Source: Natrinema sp046097095 (GTDB lineage: Archaea; Halobacteriota; Halobacteria; Halobacteriales; Natrialbaceae). From it: a stretch of 64,000 bases of DNA. Below the pieces are notes generated by a model. That model had not been told where the DNA came from. It did not search any database and saw only the letters and a program-made list of their open reading frames with translations. Both the position numbers and the translations under genes were made by a program. This document shows, piece by piece, positions 17,188-25,693 of the stretch (position 1 is the first letter of the stretch; every line of letters starts with the position of its first letter). Where the stretch lies: NCBI RefSeq assembly GCF_046097095.1, contig NZ_CP175698.1, forward strand, positions 930,001-994,000, in the 5' to 3' direction.

Positions 17188-18135
17188 ATGTCGCTCGGTC
17201 GCTACGTCATCACGCGGCTGTCGGTCGCAATCCCGGTCTTACTCGGAGTCTCAGCGCTGACGTTCTCGTTCGTCCACCTGCTGCCGGGCGACGCGGTCGA
17301 CGTGCTCACCGGCTACCGGGACGTCAGCCCGGCGGTCGAGGCGTCGATTCGGGCCGAGTACCACCTCGGGCAACCGGTGTGGGAACAGTATCTGCTGTGG
17401 CTGCGAGACGCGATCAGGCTCGAGTTCGGCGAGTCGGTGATCTCCGGTCGGAACGTCGCGGCGACGGTCGCCGACCGGCTCCCGGCGACGGTCGCGCTGG
17501 GCGGGGCGGCGTGGCTGCTCGCGCTCGCGATCGGGATTCCGGCGGGGATCGTCTCCGCGGTCAAGCGGGGTGAGCCGGCCGACGAACTCGGCCGGGTCGC
17601 CGCACTGGCCGGGATCGCGACGCCGAACTTCTGGCTCGGGCTCGTCCTGTTGCTCGTCTTCAGCGTCCGGTTGGGCTGGTTCCGAGTCATTCCACCGGAC
17701 GCGCCGCTCGTCAGCCTCGCGACCGCAAAGTTCATGCTGTTGCCGACGATCACGCTCGGGACCGCCTCGGCGGCGCTGGTCACCCGACTGCTGCGGTCGT
17801 CGATGCTGGGGGAACTCGACGCCAATTACGTTCGAGCCGCGCGTGCGAAAGGACTCCGCGAACGGACGGTGATCTTGAAACACGTCCTGCGGAACGCGTT
17901 GCTCCCGGTGGTCACCGTCGCCGGCCTTCAGCTCGCGTTCTTAGTCGACGGTGCCGTCGTCGTCGAGCAGATCTTTTCCTGGCCGGGACTAGGACGGCTG
18001 CTAGTCCGTTCGATCCTCCGGCGGGACTACCCGGTGATTCAGGCGGCCGTCCTCCTCGTCGGCGTCGCGATCGTCCTCGCGAACCTGCTCGTCGATATCG
18101 TCTACGCGATTCTCGACCCACGCATCCGATACTGA
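17188..18135 (+). CDS. ABC transporter permease, DppB type
   Basis: First inner-membrane permease of the peptide/nickel-type importer. The 315-residue protein has the canonical DppB start (LGRYVITRLSVAIPVLLGVS) with a first transmembrane helix, the LLPGDAVDVL motif, about six transmembrane segments, and the EAA loop near residues 215-235 (YVRAARAKGLRERTVILKHVLRNALLP) that contacts the ATPases. The gene begins 6 bp after the binding-protein gene and is followed by dppC-like after 2 bp, so it is clearly in one operon. Nothing is missing; the substrate class (peptide or metal chelate) is unresolved. Confidence 0.95.
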   Translation: MSLGRYVITRLSVAIPVLLGVSALTFSFVHLLPGDAVDVLTGYRDVSPAVEASIRAEYHLGQPVWEQYLLWLRDAIRLEFGESVISGRNVAATVADRLPATVALGGAAWLLALAIGIPAGIVSAVKRGEPADELGRVAALAGIATPNFWLGLVLLLVFSVRLGWFRVIPPDAPLVSLATAKFMLLPTITLGTASAALVTRLLRSSMLGELDANYVRAARAKGLRERTVILKHVLRNALLPVVTVAGLQLAFLVDGAVVVEQIFSWPGLGRLLVRSILRRDYPVIQAAVLLVGVAIVLANLLVDIVYAILDPRIRY

Positions 18136-18137
18136 CG

Positions 18138-19214
18138 ATGAGTGACCAACAGCCATCTTCCGAGCGCGGCCGGATTCGCATCGACGGCTTCGACGAGGCC
18201 GTCGAAGCCCGGCGAGACGAATTCGACTCGAGTCCGACGACGCTCGAGTCGACGACCGAATCGCACCGCGACCGACTGGACCGCCGACGGCTCCGGAACG
18301 CGTGGCGTCGGTTCCGCAGGAATCGATCGGCGACGATCGGACTCGGCGTCATTGTCGCGATGGCCGTCCTGGCGATTGTCGCCCGGCCGATCGAGGTGTC
18401 GACGGCGCAGGTGACGGTCACACTGCAGCCGTTCTCGCTCGCCCCCTACGGGCCGGGCGAGACGTTCGTCGGGCCGGCGAACGCCCCACCCTCTCCGACG
18501 CATCCGTTCGGGACCGATTGGGCCGGTCGCGACCTCTTCTCGCGGGTCCTCGTCGGCGGCCGGTACACGCTGAGCATCGGGCTCGTCGCGGTCGTCCTGG
18601 CACTCGGCGTCGGCGTTCCGCTCGGAGCGATCGCGGGATATTTCGGTGGCTGGGCCGACGAGATACTCATGCGCATCGTCGACGTCCTCTACGCCTTCCC
18701 GTTTCTGGTGCTGGCGATCGCGCTCGTCCCGATCCTCGAGCCGGTGCCCGTCCTCGGCAGCGGATTTTGGACGGTGGTGGTGGCGCTGGTCCTCACCGGC
18801 TGGATCGGCTACGCCCGACTGCTCCGCGGCGAGGTACTCTCGATCCGAGAACGCGAGTACGTCACCGCGGCCAGGGCACTCGGCGTCCCCGATCGGGAGA
18901 TCGTCCGCAGACACGTCGTCCCCAACGCCATCGCGCCCGTGATCGTCCAGGCGACGCTCAACGTCGGGACGGTCGTGCTCACCGCGGCGGCGCTTGGCTT
19001 TCTCGGACTCGGCCTCGAGCCCGGCAGCGCCGAGTGGGGCGCGATGCTCTCGCAGGGCCGAGACTCGCTGATCCGGGGCGATTGGCACGTCACCGTCTTC
19101 CCCGGGCTCGCCATCTTCCTGTTCGTGCTGTCGATCAACCTCGTGGGCGACGGGCTCAACGACGCACTCGACCCAGGCCGGGACGTAAGCGATGAACGGA
19201 GGCGGCTGCGCTGA
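18138..19214 (+). CDS. ABC transporter permease, DppC type
   Basis: Second permease subunit. The 358-residue protein has an unusually long acidic and then basic cytoplasmic N-terminus (about 60 residues) before the first helix (TIGLGVIVAMAVLAIV). The HPFGTDWAGRDLFSRVLVGGRYTL motif characteristic of DppC follows, with further transmembrane helices and an EAA loop (YVTAARALGVPDREIVRRHVVPNAI). It ends with SINLVGDGLNDALDP, the standard family C-terminus. It overlaps the downstream ATPase start as ATGA, supporting translational coupling. Confidence 0.95.
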   Translation: MSDQQPSSERGRIRIDGFDEAVEARRDEFDSSPTTLESTTESHRDRLDRRRLRNAWRRFRRNRSATIGLGVIVAMAVLAIVARPIEVSTAQVTVTLQPFSLAPYGPGETFVGPANAPPSPTHPFGTDWAGRDLFSRVLVGGRYTLSIGLVAVVLALGVGVPLGAIAGYFGGWADEILMRIVDVLYAFPFLVLAIALVPILEPVPVLGSGFWTVVVALVLTGWIGYARLLRGEVLSIREREYVTAARALGVPDREIVRRHVVPNAIAPVIVQATLNVGTVVLTAAALGFLGLGLEPGSAEWGAMLSQGRDSLIRGDWHVTVFPGLAIFLFVLSINLVGDGLNDALDPGRDVSDERRRLR

Positions 19215-20308
19215 TGGCGCTGCTCGAGGTCGAGGACCTCACCGTCCGCTACTATACCGAGGACGGCCCGGTTCGCGCCGTCGACGGGATCAGCTACGAA
19301 ATTCGCGCCGGCGAAACGGTCGGGCTGGTCGGCGAGAGCGGAGCCGGGAAGAGCGCCGCCAGCCTCGCCTTGCTTCGCCTGATCGAGTCCCCCGGCGAGA
19401 TCGTCAGCGGCGAGATCCGCTTTCGAGGGACGAACGTCCGCGAGCTGTCGGCCGACGAGCTCCGCGCGCTCCGGGGAAACGAGATCGCGATGGTCTTTCA
19501 GGACGCCGGGGCGGCGCTCAACCCCGTCTACACCGTCGGCGAGCAGATCTCCGAGGCGATCCGCGCTCATGAGGGCGTCAGCGACGACGCCGCCCGCGAC
19601 CGAGCGATCGCACTCCTCGAGCGGGTCGCTATCCCGGAGCCGGCCGCGCGCTACTCGGACTACCCCCACCAGTTCTCCGGTGGGATGGCCCAGCGAGCCG
19701 TCATCGCGATGGCGCTCGCGTGCGATCCCGCCTTGCTGATCTGCGACGAGCCGACCAGCGGACTCGACGTCACGGTACAGGCAGGGCTTCTCGAGCTCCT
19801 CTCGGACCTGGCGAGCGAATCAGAAACGGCGATCCAGCTGGTCACCCACGACCTCGGCGTCGTCGCAGAGTTGTGCGATCGCGTGCTGGTCCAGTATGCC
19901 GGCGAGCTCGTCGAGCGCGCCCCCGTCGAAGAGCTGTACTACGACCCGAAACACCCCTACACGGTCGGGCTGTTGGCCGCGACGCCTCGGCTCGGCGTCG
20001 ACCGCGAGCGGCTCACGACGATTCCGGGGACGACCCCCGACCTCGTGGACCCGCCGACTGGCTGTCGCTTTCACCCGCGCTGTCCGTACGCCGAGGCGGG
20101 CTGTGCCCGCCACGCCCCACCGCTGGTCGAGACGGAGTCGGCTACGCCCGACGAGGGCGATCCCGAGGCCCACGTTGCCGCCTGCCTCGAGTACACCGGC
20201 GATCTCGAGGACGGACTCGACTACGAGGTACGGGTTCGAGGCGACCCCGACGAGGGAACCGAAGCGGGCGACCGTCGCGAGCGACGACGGTCGGGTGAGT
20301 CGAAATGA
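19214..20308 (+). CDS. ABC transporter ATP-binding protein, DppD type
   Basis: First ATPase of the importer. The 364-residue protein has Walker A GESGAGKSA (near residue 39), a Q-loop with MVFQDAGAALNP, the signature FSGGMAQRAVIAMAL, Walker B ALLICDEPTSGLD and an H-loop THDLGV. The oligopeptide-transporter C-terminal domain follows with GCRFHPRCPYAEAGCA, a Cys-containing motif seen in DppD/OppD, sometimes linked to an iron-sulfur site. An Asp/Glu/Arg-rich tail follows. It overlaps both neighbours by 1-4 bp. Confidence 0.95.
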   Translation: MALLEVEDLTVRYYTEDGPVRAVDGISYEIRAGETVGLVGESGAGKSAASLALLRLIESPGEIVSGEIRFRGTNVRELSADELRALRGNEIAMVFQDAGAALNPVYTVGEQISEAIRAHEGVSDDAARDRAIALLERVAIPEPAARYSDYPHQFSGGMAQRAVIAMALACDPALLICDEPTSGLDVTVQAGLLELLSDLASESETAIQLVTHDLGVVAELCDRVLVQYAGELVERAPVEELYYDPKHPYTVGLLAATPRLGVDRERLTTIPGTTPDLVDPPTGCRFHPRCPYAEAGCARHAPPLVETESATPDEGDPEAHVAACLEYTGDLEDGLDYEVRVRGDPDEGTEAGDRRERRRSGESK

Positions 20309-21648
20309 CGGCGACCGCCGGAGACGGTGAGGTGCTGCTTCGGGCCGAGGGCCTCGAGAAACACTACACCACGGCCGACGGCTTCCTCGAGCGGCTGCTC
20401 GGCCGCGGCGAGACGGTCCGCGCCGTCGACGGCGTCGATCTCGAGCTTCGCGCCGGCGAGACGCTCGGACTGGTCGGCGAGAGCGGCTGCGGCAAGACGA
20501 CCTTGGGCCGGATGCTCGTCGGACTGCTCGAGCCCACCGCCGGCTCAGTCGCTTACCGCGGCAGGGAACTGACCGAGCGTGCACACTCTGCCCTCCGCGA
20601 GCTACGGACCGAGATACAGTACGTGTTCCAGGACCCGCTCGCCAGCCTGAACCCGCGGCTGACCGCGGGCGATATCGTCGGCGAAGCCCTCGACGTTCAC
20701 GACGTCGTCCCGCCCGAGCGCCGCGACGAGCGCGTCCGGGAGTTACTCGAGACGGTCGGGGTGCGAGCCGACCACGCTACCCGCTATCCGAACGAGCTTT
20801 CAGGCGGCCAGCGCCAGCGGATCGGCATCGCCCGCGCGCTCGCGGTCGAACCCGATCTCATCGTCTGCGACGAGCCCGTCTCCGCGCTCGACGTCTCGGT
20901 CCAAGCGGGGATTTGCAACCTGCTCGCCGACCTCCAGGCGGAGTTCGATCTCACCTACCTCTTTATCACTCACGATCTCTCCGTCGTCGAGCACGTCGCC
21001 GACCGCGTGGCCGTGATGTACCTCGGCAAACTCGTCGAAACGGGGACCACCGCGGAGGTCTTCGATGCTCCTTCGCATCCCTACACCGAGGCGCTGCTGT
21101 CGGCGATTCCCGAACCCGATCCCCGCTGGGACGGCGACCGGATCGTCCTCGACGGAGACGTACCGTCACCGACCGATCCGCCCGACGGCTGTCGGTTCCA
21201 TACGCGCTGTCCGAGGGTCATCCCGCCCGCGGAGTACGACCTCGAGACGGACGCGTTCCGTGCCGTGATGACGCTTCGAACCCGCCTCGACGATGCAGTG
21301 GAGACGAACGCGGGACTCGAGGCGCTGCTCCCCCGATCCGAGGAGCGGGCGGACGTTCCGCTGGCGATCCGAGAGGCGATCGGACTCCCGCAGCGGCTCA
21401 CCGATTCCGACGCCGATGCCGTCCTCGCGGACGCGCTCGAGGCCGCGGCTGCTGGCGACCTCGAAGCCGCACGCACACAGCTCGCGTCGGCGTTCGAGAC
21501 GCCCTGCGAGACGACGGAGCCGCCGCTGACACCGGGGACGGCCGACCATCCGATCGCCTGCCACCGGTTCGACGAGCGGTTCGCCGACGCCCGAGGGGCA
21601 ACCGACTCAGACACCGCACTCGAGGGGGTGACCGATGAAACGACGTGA
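20305..21648 (+). CDS. ABC transporter ATP-binding protein, DppF type, with extended C-terminus
   Basis: Second ATPase. The 447-residue protein has Walker A GESGCGKTT (about residue 58), a Q-loop YVFQDPLASLNPR, signature LSGGQRQRIGIARAL, Walker B LIVCDEPVSALD and H-loop THDLSVVEH. The OppF-type C-terminal motif GCRFHTRCPRVIPP is present, but about 120 further residues follow with an insert (roughly residues 320-410, Ala/Glu/Leu-rich helical) before the closing HPIACHRFDE Cys motif. Bacterial DppF is usually 320-350 residues, so the insert is a haloarchaeal elaboration. The gene overlaps both neighbours. Confidence 0.94.
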   Translation: MTATAGDGEVLLRAEGLEKHYTTADGFLERLLGRGETVRAVDGVDLELRAGETLGLVGESGCGKTTLGRMLVGLLEPTAGSVAYRGRELTERAHSALRELRTEIQYVFQDPLASLNPRLTAGDIVGEALDVHDVVPPERRDERVRELLETVGVRADHATRYPNELSGGQRQRIGIARALAVEPDLIVCDEPVSALDVSVQAGICNLLADLQAEFDLTYLFITHDLSVVEHVADRVAVMYLGKLVETGTTAEVFDAPSHPYTEALLSAIPEPDPRWDGDRIVLDGDVPSPTDPPDGCRFHTRCPRVIPPAEYDLETDAFRAVMTLRTRLDDAVETNAGLEALLPRSEERADVPLAIREAIGLPQRLTDSDADAVLADALEAAAAGDLEAARTQLASAFETPCETTEPPLTPGTADHPIACHRFDERFADARGATDSDTALEGVTDETT

Positions 21649-22165
21649 CGACGCCGGGATGCGCGAGCGTCCCGACGAAGGGCCGTTCGTCTCTGCGGCG
21701 AGCGGCGACGATGAGCGCGGCAGTCGATCGATCGACTGGGCGGCGCTCAGCCACGCGGTCGCGCCGACGGCGTTGCGCCACCGGGCGATCGACGTCACTG
21801 TGTCGACGGACAACCGCCGCTACGAGCGCGGCGAACCGGTCGCGATCACCGTCGAGTTCCGCAACCGACTCCCCGTTCCGATTCGACTCCGGACCGACTC
21901 GCCGACCCGCTGGACCTGGGCCGTCGACGGTTGTCGAGAGGCCTCGCAGGTGCCACCGGTGATGCCCGACCGGCCGACCGCGTTCTCCTTTTCTCGGCGC
22001 GAGCGCAAGCGCTTTCACCGGCGGTGGTCCCAGCGAATGCAGGTCGCCGACGACGAGTGGGCACCCGTCGACGCCGGGACGCACGAGCTCAGCGTCCGCC
22101 TGGCCCGCGACGATGCTGCGGACCGCGGACTCGTCGACCGCACCGAGATCGTACTCGAGGAGTGA
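21635..22165 (+). CDS. Small beta-sandwich-like (BsuPI-like) protein at the end of the transporter operon
   Basis: A 176-residue hydrophilic protein whose start lies inside the end of the dppF-like gene (14 bp overlap), placing it in the transporter operon. The central part (IDVTVSTDNRRYERGEPVAITVEFRN, then FRNRLPVPIRLRT and TWAVDG) has the strand pattern of BsuPI-type or other Ig-like beta-sandwich domains that often bind or inhibit other proteins. There is no signal peptide or membrane helix, so it is predicted to be cytosolic. A second ATG at 21659 is a possible start. Function is unknown; the family resemblance is moderate. Confidence 0.65.
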   Translation: MKRRDDAGMRERPDEGPFVSAASGDDERGSRSIDWAALSHAVAPTALRHRAIDVTVSTDNRRYERGEPVAITVEFRNRLPVPIRLRTDSPTRWTWAVDGCREASQVPPVMPDRPTAFSFSRRERKRFHRRWSQRMQVADDEWAPVDAGTHELSVRLARDDAADRGLVDRTEIVLEE

Positions 22166-22225
22166 CCTGCCGCACGCTGGTTGGCTATCGCGACTGTCCG
22201 TCCCTCACTTTCGGTCACCGACGGC

Positions 22226-22552
22226 TCAGCGGTCGCCGTTCATCACCGAACGTCCGCAGTCATCGAAACGGATCCGGATGACCCGTTTATCGGTGACGTG
22301 AACCGTGCATTTCTCGACCCTAAACTCGACTCGGACGGACCCGTCGCGTCCGTTGGCGTGCCGGATCATTCGGTTGAGCGCATCGAGTTCGATCCGGTGG
22401 TACAACGGCTCGAGTTCGGTTTCGGAGACACCTTTCACGGCGGCGAGACTACGTGAAATTGCACGTACCGCCGGTTCGTCGGCATCGAACTCCGTGACGA
22501 ACGCCGAACCGCCGTCGGCGATGAAGTTACCACAGCCCTGTTCCGACACCAT
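22226..22552 (-). CDS. HalOD1 (halobacterial output domain) protein
   Basis: A small protein of about 108 residues that is essentially one HalOD1 domain. That domain is found alone or at the end of haloarchaeal signalling proteins and is presumed to be an output module. Diagnostic features are the helix AVRAISRSLAAVKGV, the LEPLYHRIELDALNRMI segment equivalent to the family's LPPLYxxIDPDAL, and the final strands VRVEFRVEKCTVHVTDKRVIRI. The ATG at 22552 is preferred; a TTG at 22582 would add 10 residues. It stands alone between the transporter operon and a tRNA gene. Partner unknown. Confidence 0.78.
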   Translation of the reverse strand: MVSEQGCGNFIADGGSAFVTEFDADEPAVRAISRSLAAVKGVSETELEPLYHRIELDALNRMIRHANGRDGSVRVEFRVEKCTVHVTDKRVIRIRFDDCGRSVMNGDR

Positions 22553-22853
22553 GTGATAAGCTACCGAGTGGACGGCCTTCAACGCACACCCTGCTAGCTT
22601 TGGAAGTACGGATCGGTAATCAATTTATGTCGAACATACAACCACTTCCAGAATGGGTTCAGTTGCACGACGTCCGCTCTATTCCCACGGTCTCGTGGTC
22701 AGCGTCGAACTTACCAATCGTATTTTGCACATTATTGGTATCGAAGAGCGACGTGGCTAGCGCTGTGAGCATCAAAACGTAGCCGACTCGACGTGTTTCG
22801 CGGATTGAGAATCTGCTCCCCCAGTACAGGCACGTCGTTGAATCCGTGAAAAG
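22553..22853. other. Intergenic region, comparatively AT-rich, no gene seen
   Basis: Between the HalOD1 gene and tRNA-Met is about 300 bp with lower GC than the surroundings, including runs such as cgtattttgcacattattgg. A 60-codon forward reading frame here has no recognisable features and an unusual composition, so it was not called. It presumably carries the HalOD1 promoter. Confidence 0.4.
22849..22853 (-). terminator. Short oligo-T run after tRNA-Met
   Basis: On the minus strand the tRNA 3' end is followed almost at once by CTTTT, a typical archaeal intrinsic-type termination run. It is too short to be certain. Confidence 0.35.
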
Positions 22854-22928
22854 TAGCGGGAGGTAGATTTGAACTACCGGTCTGCGGGTTATGAGCCCGC
22901 CGGAATCTCCTGGCTATCCCATCCCGCT
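22854..22928 (-). tRNA. Initiator tRNA-Met (anticodon CAT)
   Basis: On the minus strand a full cloverleaf can be drawn. The acceptor stem AGCGGGA pairs perfectly with TCCCGCT and a discriminator A follows. The anticodon stem GCGGG/CCCGC encloses the loop CTCATAA (anticodon CAT), and the T-arm has loop TTCAAAT. The A1:U72 end pair and three G:C pairs at the base of the anticodon stem are hallmarks of archaeal initiator tRNA rather than elongator Met or Ile2. No intron and no encoded CCA are seen. A TATA-like CCCTTAACTA lies 23-32 nt upstream. Confidence 0.92.
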
Positions 22929-22950
22929 ACCATCTCGTAACCGAGTGTGC

Positions 22951-22960
22951 TAGTTAAGGG
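22951..22960 (-). promoter_or_regulatory. TATA-like box of the initiator tRNA gene
   Basis: On the minus strand CCCTTAACTA lies 23-32 nt before the first tRNA base, the expected position for a haloarchaeal TATA element of a directly started tRNA transcript. Confidence 0.5.
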
Positions 22961-22994
22961 TTGTGATTCGGCTGCCGTATGCGGATTTCTACCG

Positions 22995-23441
22995 CTACTC
23001 TCGGTGGACCTTCCACGTGTAGAGACTCTCACAGGTGTAGTTGACGAAGAATCCGACGCCGATTCCAATCACGTTGGCCAGTACGAGCCAGACATCGAAG
23101 CGTTCGACGAGTACCCGTAACACCGCCAATGTCACCGCTAACCCGCCCAGTCGGACGACATTCGAGCGAAGGAACCGACGGCTCACCGCTCGCGTTCCCC
23201 CATCGCCGTGGCTCGCGAACGTCCACCGCTCGTTGATTACGAAGATGACCGTGATACCGAGTTCCCAGGAAATGAGTTTCGCAACGAACCATACGAGAGA
23301 TGTGACGCTGCTCAACGCGGCGAGAACGACGATATCGACGGTCGCACCGACGAAGCCAACCCCGGCGAATTGGCTAAAGCGGGCCGGTGCAAACAACGCG
23401 CGGGCCCGCATTCGGACCGCCTCTATAAGGGAATTTGTCAT
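22995..23441 (-). CDS. GtrA family membrane protein
   Basis: A protein of about 148 residues with four hydrophobic helices, as in GtrA-family proteins implicated in translocating polyprenyl-linked sugars for cell-surface glycans. RFSQFAGVGFVGATVDIVVLAAL is the characteristic first helix; INERWTFASHG matches the conserved NFxxxRxWTF-like loop; LANVIGIGVGFFVNYTCESLYTW is the closing helix. The frame continues upstream to 23555. The ATG at 23441 was preferred because family N-termini are short and an AAAATA run precedes it; ATG 23504 is an alternative. It is divergent from an ASST-like propeller gene. Confidence 0.85.
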   Translation of the reverse strand: MTNSLIEAVRMRARALFAPARFSQFAGVGFVGATVDIVVLAALSSVTSLVWFVAKLISWELGITVIFVINERWTFASHGDGGTRAVSRRFLRSNVVRLGGLAVTLAVLRVLVERFDVWLVLANVIGIGVGFFVNYTCESLYTWKVHRE

Positions 23442-23637
23442 GTCGGTCTCGAGTGTATTTTCCAGTTCGACGCCGCCGATTTCCCTTTTGCGGTTGCTAC
23501 GCATATCGGCCGGCGGAACGTGATTGTTCGGTCGCAGTTCCGACCGGCCGGTCACAGCCGGTCCCGATTCGATCGGAAGCGCTTAACGCCGCCCTCTTCC
23601 AGTACTGTTATCCGGAGCGACAGGGAGGAGACGGTAC

Positions 23638-24948
23638 ATGCCGAGTCGGCGGACGCTACTTCGACTGTGCATCGGTCTCGTGCTCGTCTCACAGCTCGCG
23701 TTTCTCGGCCTGTCGTTTGCGAGGGCGACGGCCGACTACAACGAGCGATACGCGGACACGATCGACGCCGAATCCGACGTCGACTGGGCGAACGTAACGG
23801 TCGTCACGGCCCAGCAGATCGCCGATACCGGCACCGGCGGCCAGTTGTTCGCGGTGACGGACGACGGCGAGACGGTCTACTACGACGATCGATTCGCGAC
23901 CTACTGGGACGTCGACCCCGTTCCCGGAACCCGCGCGACGGTCGTCGCCGTCACGACCGAACACCCGGCGGCGTGTCACGACTGCCGACGAAACGTCGTC
24001 GAGCGGGTGAACCTCTCGACCGGCGAGCGGACGCGTCTCCACAGTCACCGAGCCGAGGAGGGGCGCTGGCACGACGTCGACCTGATCGGGACGAACGAAC
24101 TACTCGTCGCCGACTTCGACGACGACGCGGTTGCCCGAGTCAACGCCTCGAGCGGGATTCGGACGTGGAGCTGGCAGGTCGAATCGGCCTTCCCGCTCGA
24201 GAGCGGTGGCTCCTACGACGGGGACTGGGCGCATCTGAACGACGTGGAACTGCTCCCCGACGGCCGCGTGATGGCCTCGCTTCGAAACCACGATCGGGTC
24301 GTCTTTCTCAACGAGAGCGGCGTAATGCCGTCGTGGACGCTCGGCGCTGAGAACGACCGCAATGTGCTCTACGAACAGCACAACCCCGACTACATTCCGG
24401 CGAGTCGCGGGGGACCGGCCGTCCTGGTCGCCGACTCGGAGAACGATCGGATCGTCGAATACCAGCGCCGCGATGGCGAGTGGGTGCAGTCCTGGGAGTT
24501 CACTGATCCCGCCGTCGCCTGGCCCCGCGATGCCGACCGCTTGCCGAACGGCCATACGCTCATCACCAGTTCCACCGGTGACCGGGTGTTCGAGATCAAT
24601 ACGGACGGTGAGATCGTCCAATCGCTCACAGTCGATCTACCCTACGAAGCCGAGCGACTGGGAACGCCGCCGGAAAGCGGTGGGGGCGAGGCCGCGGCCG
24701 CCCTCGAGCTCCCCTCGAGTCAGACGACGGCCGAAAGCGCTGAGTCCGGCCACGCCGACGCGCTCGCGAGCGTCGTCCCCTCACGTATCAGGAACGGGCT
24801 GTTGTTCGTCCGGCCGCCCTGGATGGGCGTCGCGGAAACGGCCGCCTCGGTCGGAACGATCGGCCTGCTGGTGGCCTGGGCGATCCTAGAGTGGCGCTGG
24901 CGAGACCTGACCGTCTCGGTCACGTGGCCGATCCGGATACGGCGGTGA
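23638..24948 (+). CDS. Arylsulfotransferase (ASST)-like membrane-anchored beta-propeller protein
   Basis: A 436-residue protein with an N-terminal hydrophobic anchor (LLRLCIGLVLVSQLAFLGLSF) and a second transmembrane segment near the C-terminus (VGTIGLLVAWAILEW). Between them are repeated propeller blades of the ASST type: WHDVDLIGTNELLVADFD, WAHLNDVELLPDGRVMASLRNHD, VLVADSENDRIVEYQR, WPRDADRLPNGHTLITSSTGDRVFEI. Similar haloarchaeal proteins are annotated as arylsulfotransferases and occur near surface-glycan genes; the divergent GtrA neighbour fits that. Catalytic residues for sulfate transfer were not verified. The extracellular location of the propeller is inferred. Confidence 0.78.
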   Translation: MPSRRTLLRLCIGLVLVSQLAFLGLSFARATADYNERYADTIDAESDVDWANVTVVTAQQIADTGTGGQLFAVTDDGETVYYDDRFATYWDVDPVPGTRATVVAVTTEHPAACHDCRRNVVERVNLSTGERTRLHSHRAEEGRWHDVDLIGTNELLVADFDDDAVARVNASSGIRTWSWQVESAFPLESGGSYDGDWAHLNDVELLPDGRVMASLRNHDRVVFLNESGVMPSWTLGAENDRNVLYEQHNPDYIPASRGGPAVLVADSENDRIVEYQRRDGEWVQSWEFTDPAVAWPRDADRLPNGHTLITSSTGDRVFEINTDGEIVQSLTVDLPYEAERLGTPPESGGGEAAAALELPSSQTTAESAESGHADALASVVPSRIRNGLLFVRPPWMGVAETAASVGTIGLLVAWAILEWRWRDLTVSVTWPIRIRR

Positions 24949-24984
24949 GGACGGAGTTCGGAAAGCGAGACAACCAGCGGCAGT

Positions 24985-25251
24985 TCAGACGGCGAGATCG
25001 CTCTTTGCGCGGACGACGTCGACGTCCTCGGCGTCGACGCGGTCGACGTCGAGAAAGTGCGGCGTGAAGTTTCGCTTCTCGTAATCCTCGTACTCGTCTT
25101 CGGTACCGACGGTACACCAGAGCTGTACTCGGTCGGGGCCGTGATACTCGCCGTTTCGGTTGATCCCGAAACAGACCACTTCCTCCCCATCGTATCGGAC
25201 GACCGCGCCGTTTCGGATTCCGGGATCGCCGTGAATGATGAGTTGCTTCAT
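24985..25251 (-). CDS. HAH_0734 family protein
   Basis: A small 88-residue acidic protein with the compact sequence MKQLIIHGDPGIRNGAVV, then VVCFGINRNGEYHGPD and VQLWCTVGTEDEYEDYEKR. This is the family of haloarchaeal proteins named after HAH_0734, typically found divergently upstream of the L44e ribosomal protein gene, exactly as here. No function is established and no catalytic motif is visible. Its start is 155 bp from the L44e start, so the promoters share the intergenic region. Confidence 0.82.
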   Translation of the reverse strand: MKQLIIHGDPGIRNGAVVRYDGEEVVCFGINRNGEYHGPDRVQLWCTVGTEDEYEDYEKRNFTPHFLDVDRVDAEDVDVVRAKSDLAV

Positions 25252-25362
25252 GGGCGAGCGTTCACAGGAGAGACGATTAAACGCTTCGGAGGGGCGGACA
25301 ACCGATCCGCCCTCGTACGATCAGAGGAGCGGCGACGGCGGATCGCGCCGACGAACCAAACG

Positions 25363-25373
25363 GGTTTTAAACG
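25363..25373 (+). promoter_or_regulatory. TATA box of the L44e-S27e-aIF2alpha operon
   Basis: The element ggttttaaac at about 25363-25373 lies 35-45 bp before the L44e start codon and is the only AT-rich stretch nearby, fitting a transcription start about 15 bp before the ATG. Confidence 0.5.
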
Positions 25374-25406
25374 GCGCTGCCATAGGCCACAGCAAGTGAG
25401 ATAACC

Positions 25407-25688
25407 ATGCAGATGCCACGCCGATTCAATACGTACTGTCCGTTCTGTAACGAACATCACGAACACGAAGTCGAGAAGTCCCGAACCGGCCGCTCCTCGG
25501 GCATGAAATGGGACGCCCGCCGAACGCGACGGAACTCCTCGTCGATCGGGAACTCCGGTCGCTTCTCGAAAGTGCCCGCCGGCGAAAAGCCTACGAAGAA
25601 AACCGACCTCAAGTACCGCTGCAGCGAATGCGGCAAGGCCCACCTCCGCGAGGGATGGCGCGCCGGCCGACTCGAGTTCCAGGAGTGA
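25407..25688 (+). CDS. rpl44e: 50S ribosomal protein L44e
   Basis: A 93-residue zinc-binding large-subunit protein located near the E site. It has two CxxC pairs that form the zinc ribbon: CPFC at residues 11-14 and CSEC near 74-77. In between is the basic segment of the family (KSRTGRSSGMKWDARRTRR). The MQMPRRFNTYCPFC start is typical of archaeal L44e. It is the first gene of a tightly packed translation operon; the S27e gene begins 5 bp after its stop. Confidence 0.98.
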   Translation: MQMPRRFNTYCPFCNEHHEHEVEKSRTGRSSGMKWDARRTRRNSSSIGNSGRFSKVPAGEKPTKKTDLKYRCSECGKAHLREGWRAGRLEFQE

Positions 25689-25693
25689 TTCCA

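Noticed and set aside
22600..22782. A 60-codon plus-strand frame in the AT-rich spacer
   Set aside because: No recognisable motif, non-acidic composition and an isolated position next to a tRNA gene; probably chance.
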